Part shown: positions 6,082 to 6,104 of the stretch, in pieces | How positions within the stretch are numbered: position 1 is the stretch's first letter | How the letters are laid out: each line of letters begins with the position of its first letter | Assembly (NCBI GenBank): GCA_002385465.1 | Contig: DGDN01000045.1 | Coordinates: 1 to 6,104, forward strand | Origin: Candidatus Fermentithermobacillaceae bacterium UBA3951 | GTDB taxonomy: Bacteria > Bacillota > Sulfobacillia > Fermentithermobacillales > Fermentithermobacillaceae | Reading direction: 5' to 3' | Length of the DNA stretch: 6,104 bases | Translations under genes and position numbers: made by a program | Notes under the pieces: generated by a model | What the model saw: the letters and a program-made list of their open reading frames with translations, nothing else | What the model was told of the DNA's origin: nothing | The model's database searches: none

Positions 6082-6104
6082 AAAAAAAAAAAATCAAAAA
6101 AAAA
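6082..6104 (+). repeat. Poly-A run at the window edge
   Basis: Twelve As, then TC, then nine As close the window. Such a run is out of character with the moderately GC-rich sequence before it. The preceding TCTGCTTG plus As matches the end of a common Illumina adapter read-through, so this may be technical and not genomic. Confidence 0.7.

Overview
This is a bacterial window with five protein genes, all complete inside the window, and an unexplained 3' tail. The base composition is moderately GC-rich. The genes have strong purine-rich Shine-Dalgarno sites (for example GGAGGTGA and AAGGAGG), one GTG start, frequent AGG/AGA arginine codons and clear intrinsic terminators. This fits a GC-rich Bacillota (Clostridia-like) or related Gram-positive lineage, possibly a thermophile. 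That assignment is an inference; no taxonomic marker gene is present.

Layout. 261-1418 (+) encodes an imidazolonepropionase-like metal-dependent amidohydrolase, preceded by about 260 bp without a recognisable gene. 1419-1609 holds a GNRA-capped hairpin and a GC-rich terminator that can serve both this gene and the convergent gene on the other side. 1610-3181 (-) encodes a secreted lipoprotein built from PD40/WD40-like beta-propeller repeats. 3182-3438 is a divergent intergenic region with several short inverted repeats. 3439-4152 (+) encodes a cytoplasmic metallo-beta-lactamase-fold hydrolase. It is followed after 60 bp by 4213-4593 (+), a glyoxalase I-like VOC protein with all four metal ligands. 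The two probably share a transcript that ends at a terminator whose loop carries three copies of a 16-bp tandem repeat. 4788-5702 (+) encodes a tandem-domain GNAT acetyltransferase with a GTG start. 5703-6104 has no convincing gene; it contains short hairpins and ends in a poly-A run at the window edge.

How the genes work together. The set is mostly small-molecule housekeeping or accessory metabolism: amide/imide hydrolysis, MBL hydrolase, possible methylglyoxal-type detoxification and N-acetylation. Nothing in the sequence links them into one pathway beyond the MBL-VOC adjacency. I do not see a defence system, CRISPR array, transposase or integrase. The most unusual features are the repeat-bearing terminator, the structured 3' tail (possibly the 5' ribozyme part of a group II intron, low confidence), and window ends that partly resemble sequencing-adapter read-through.
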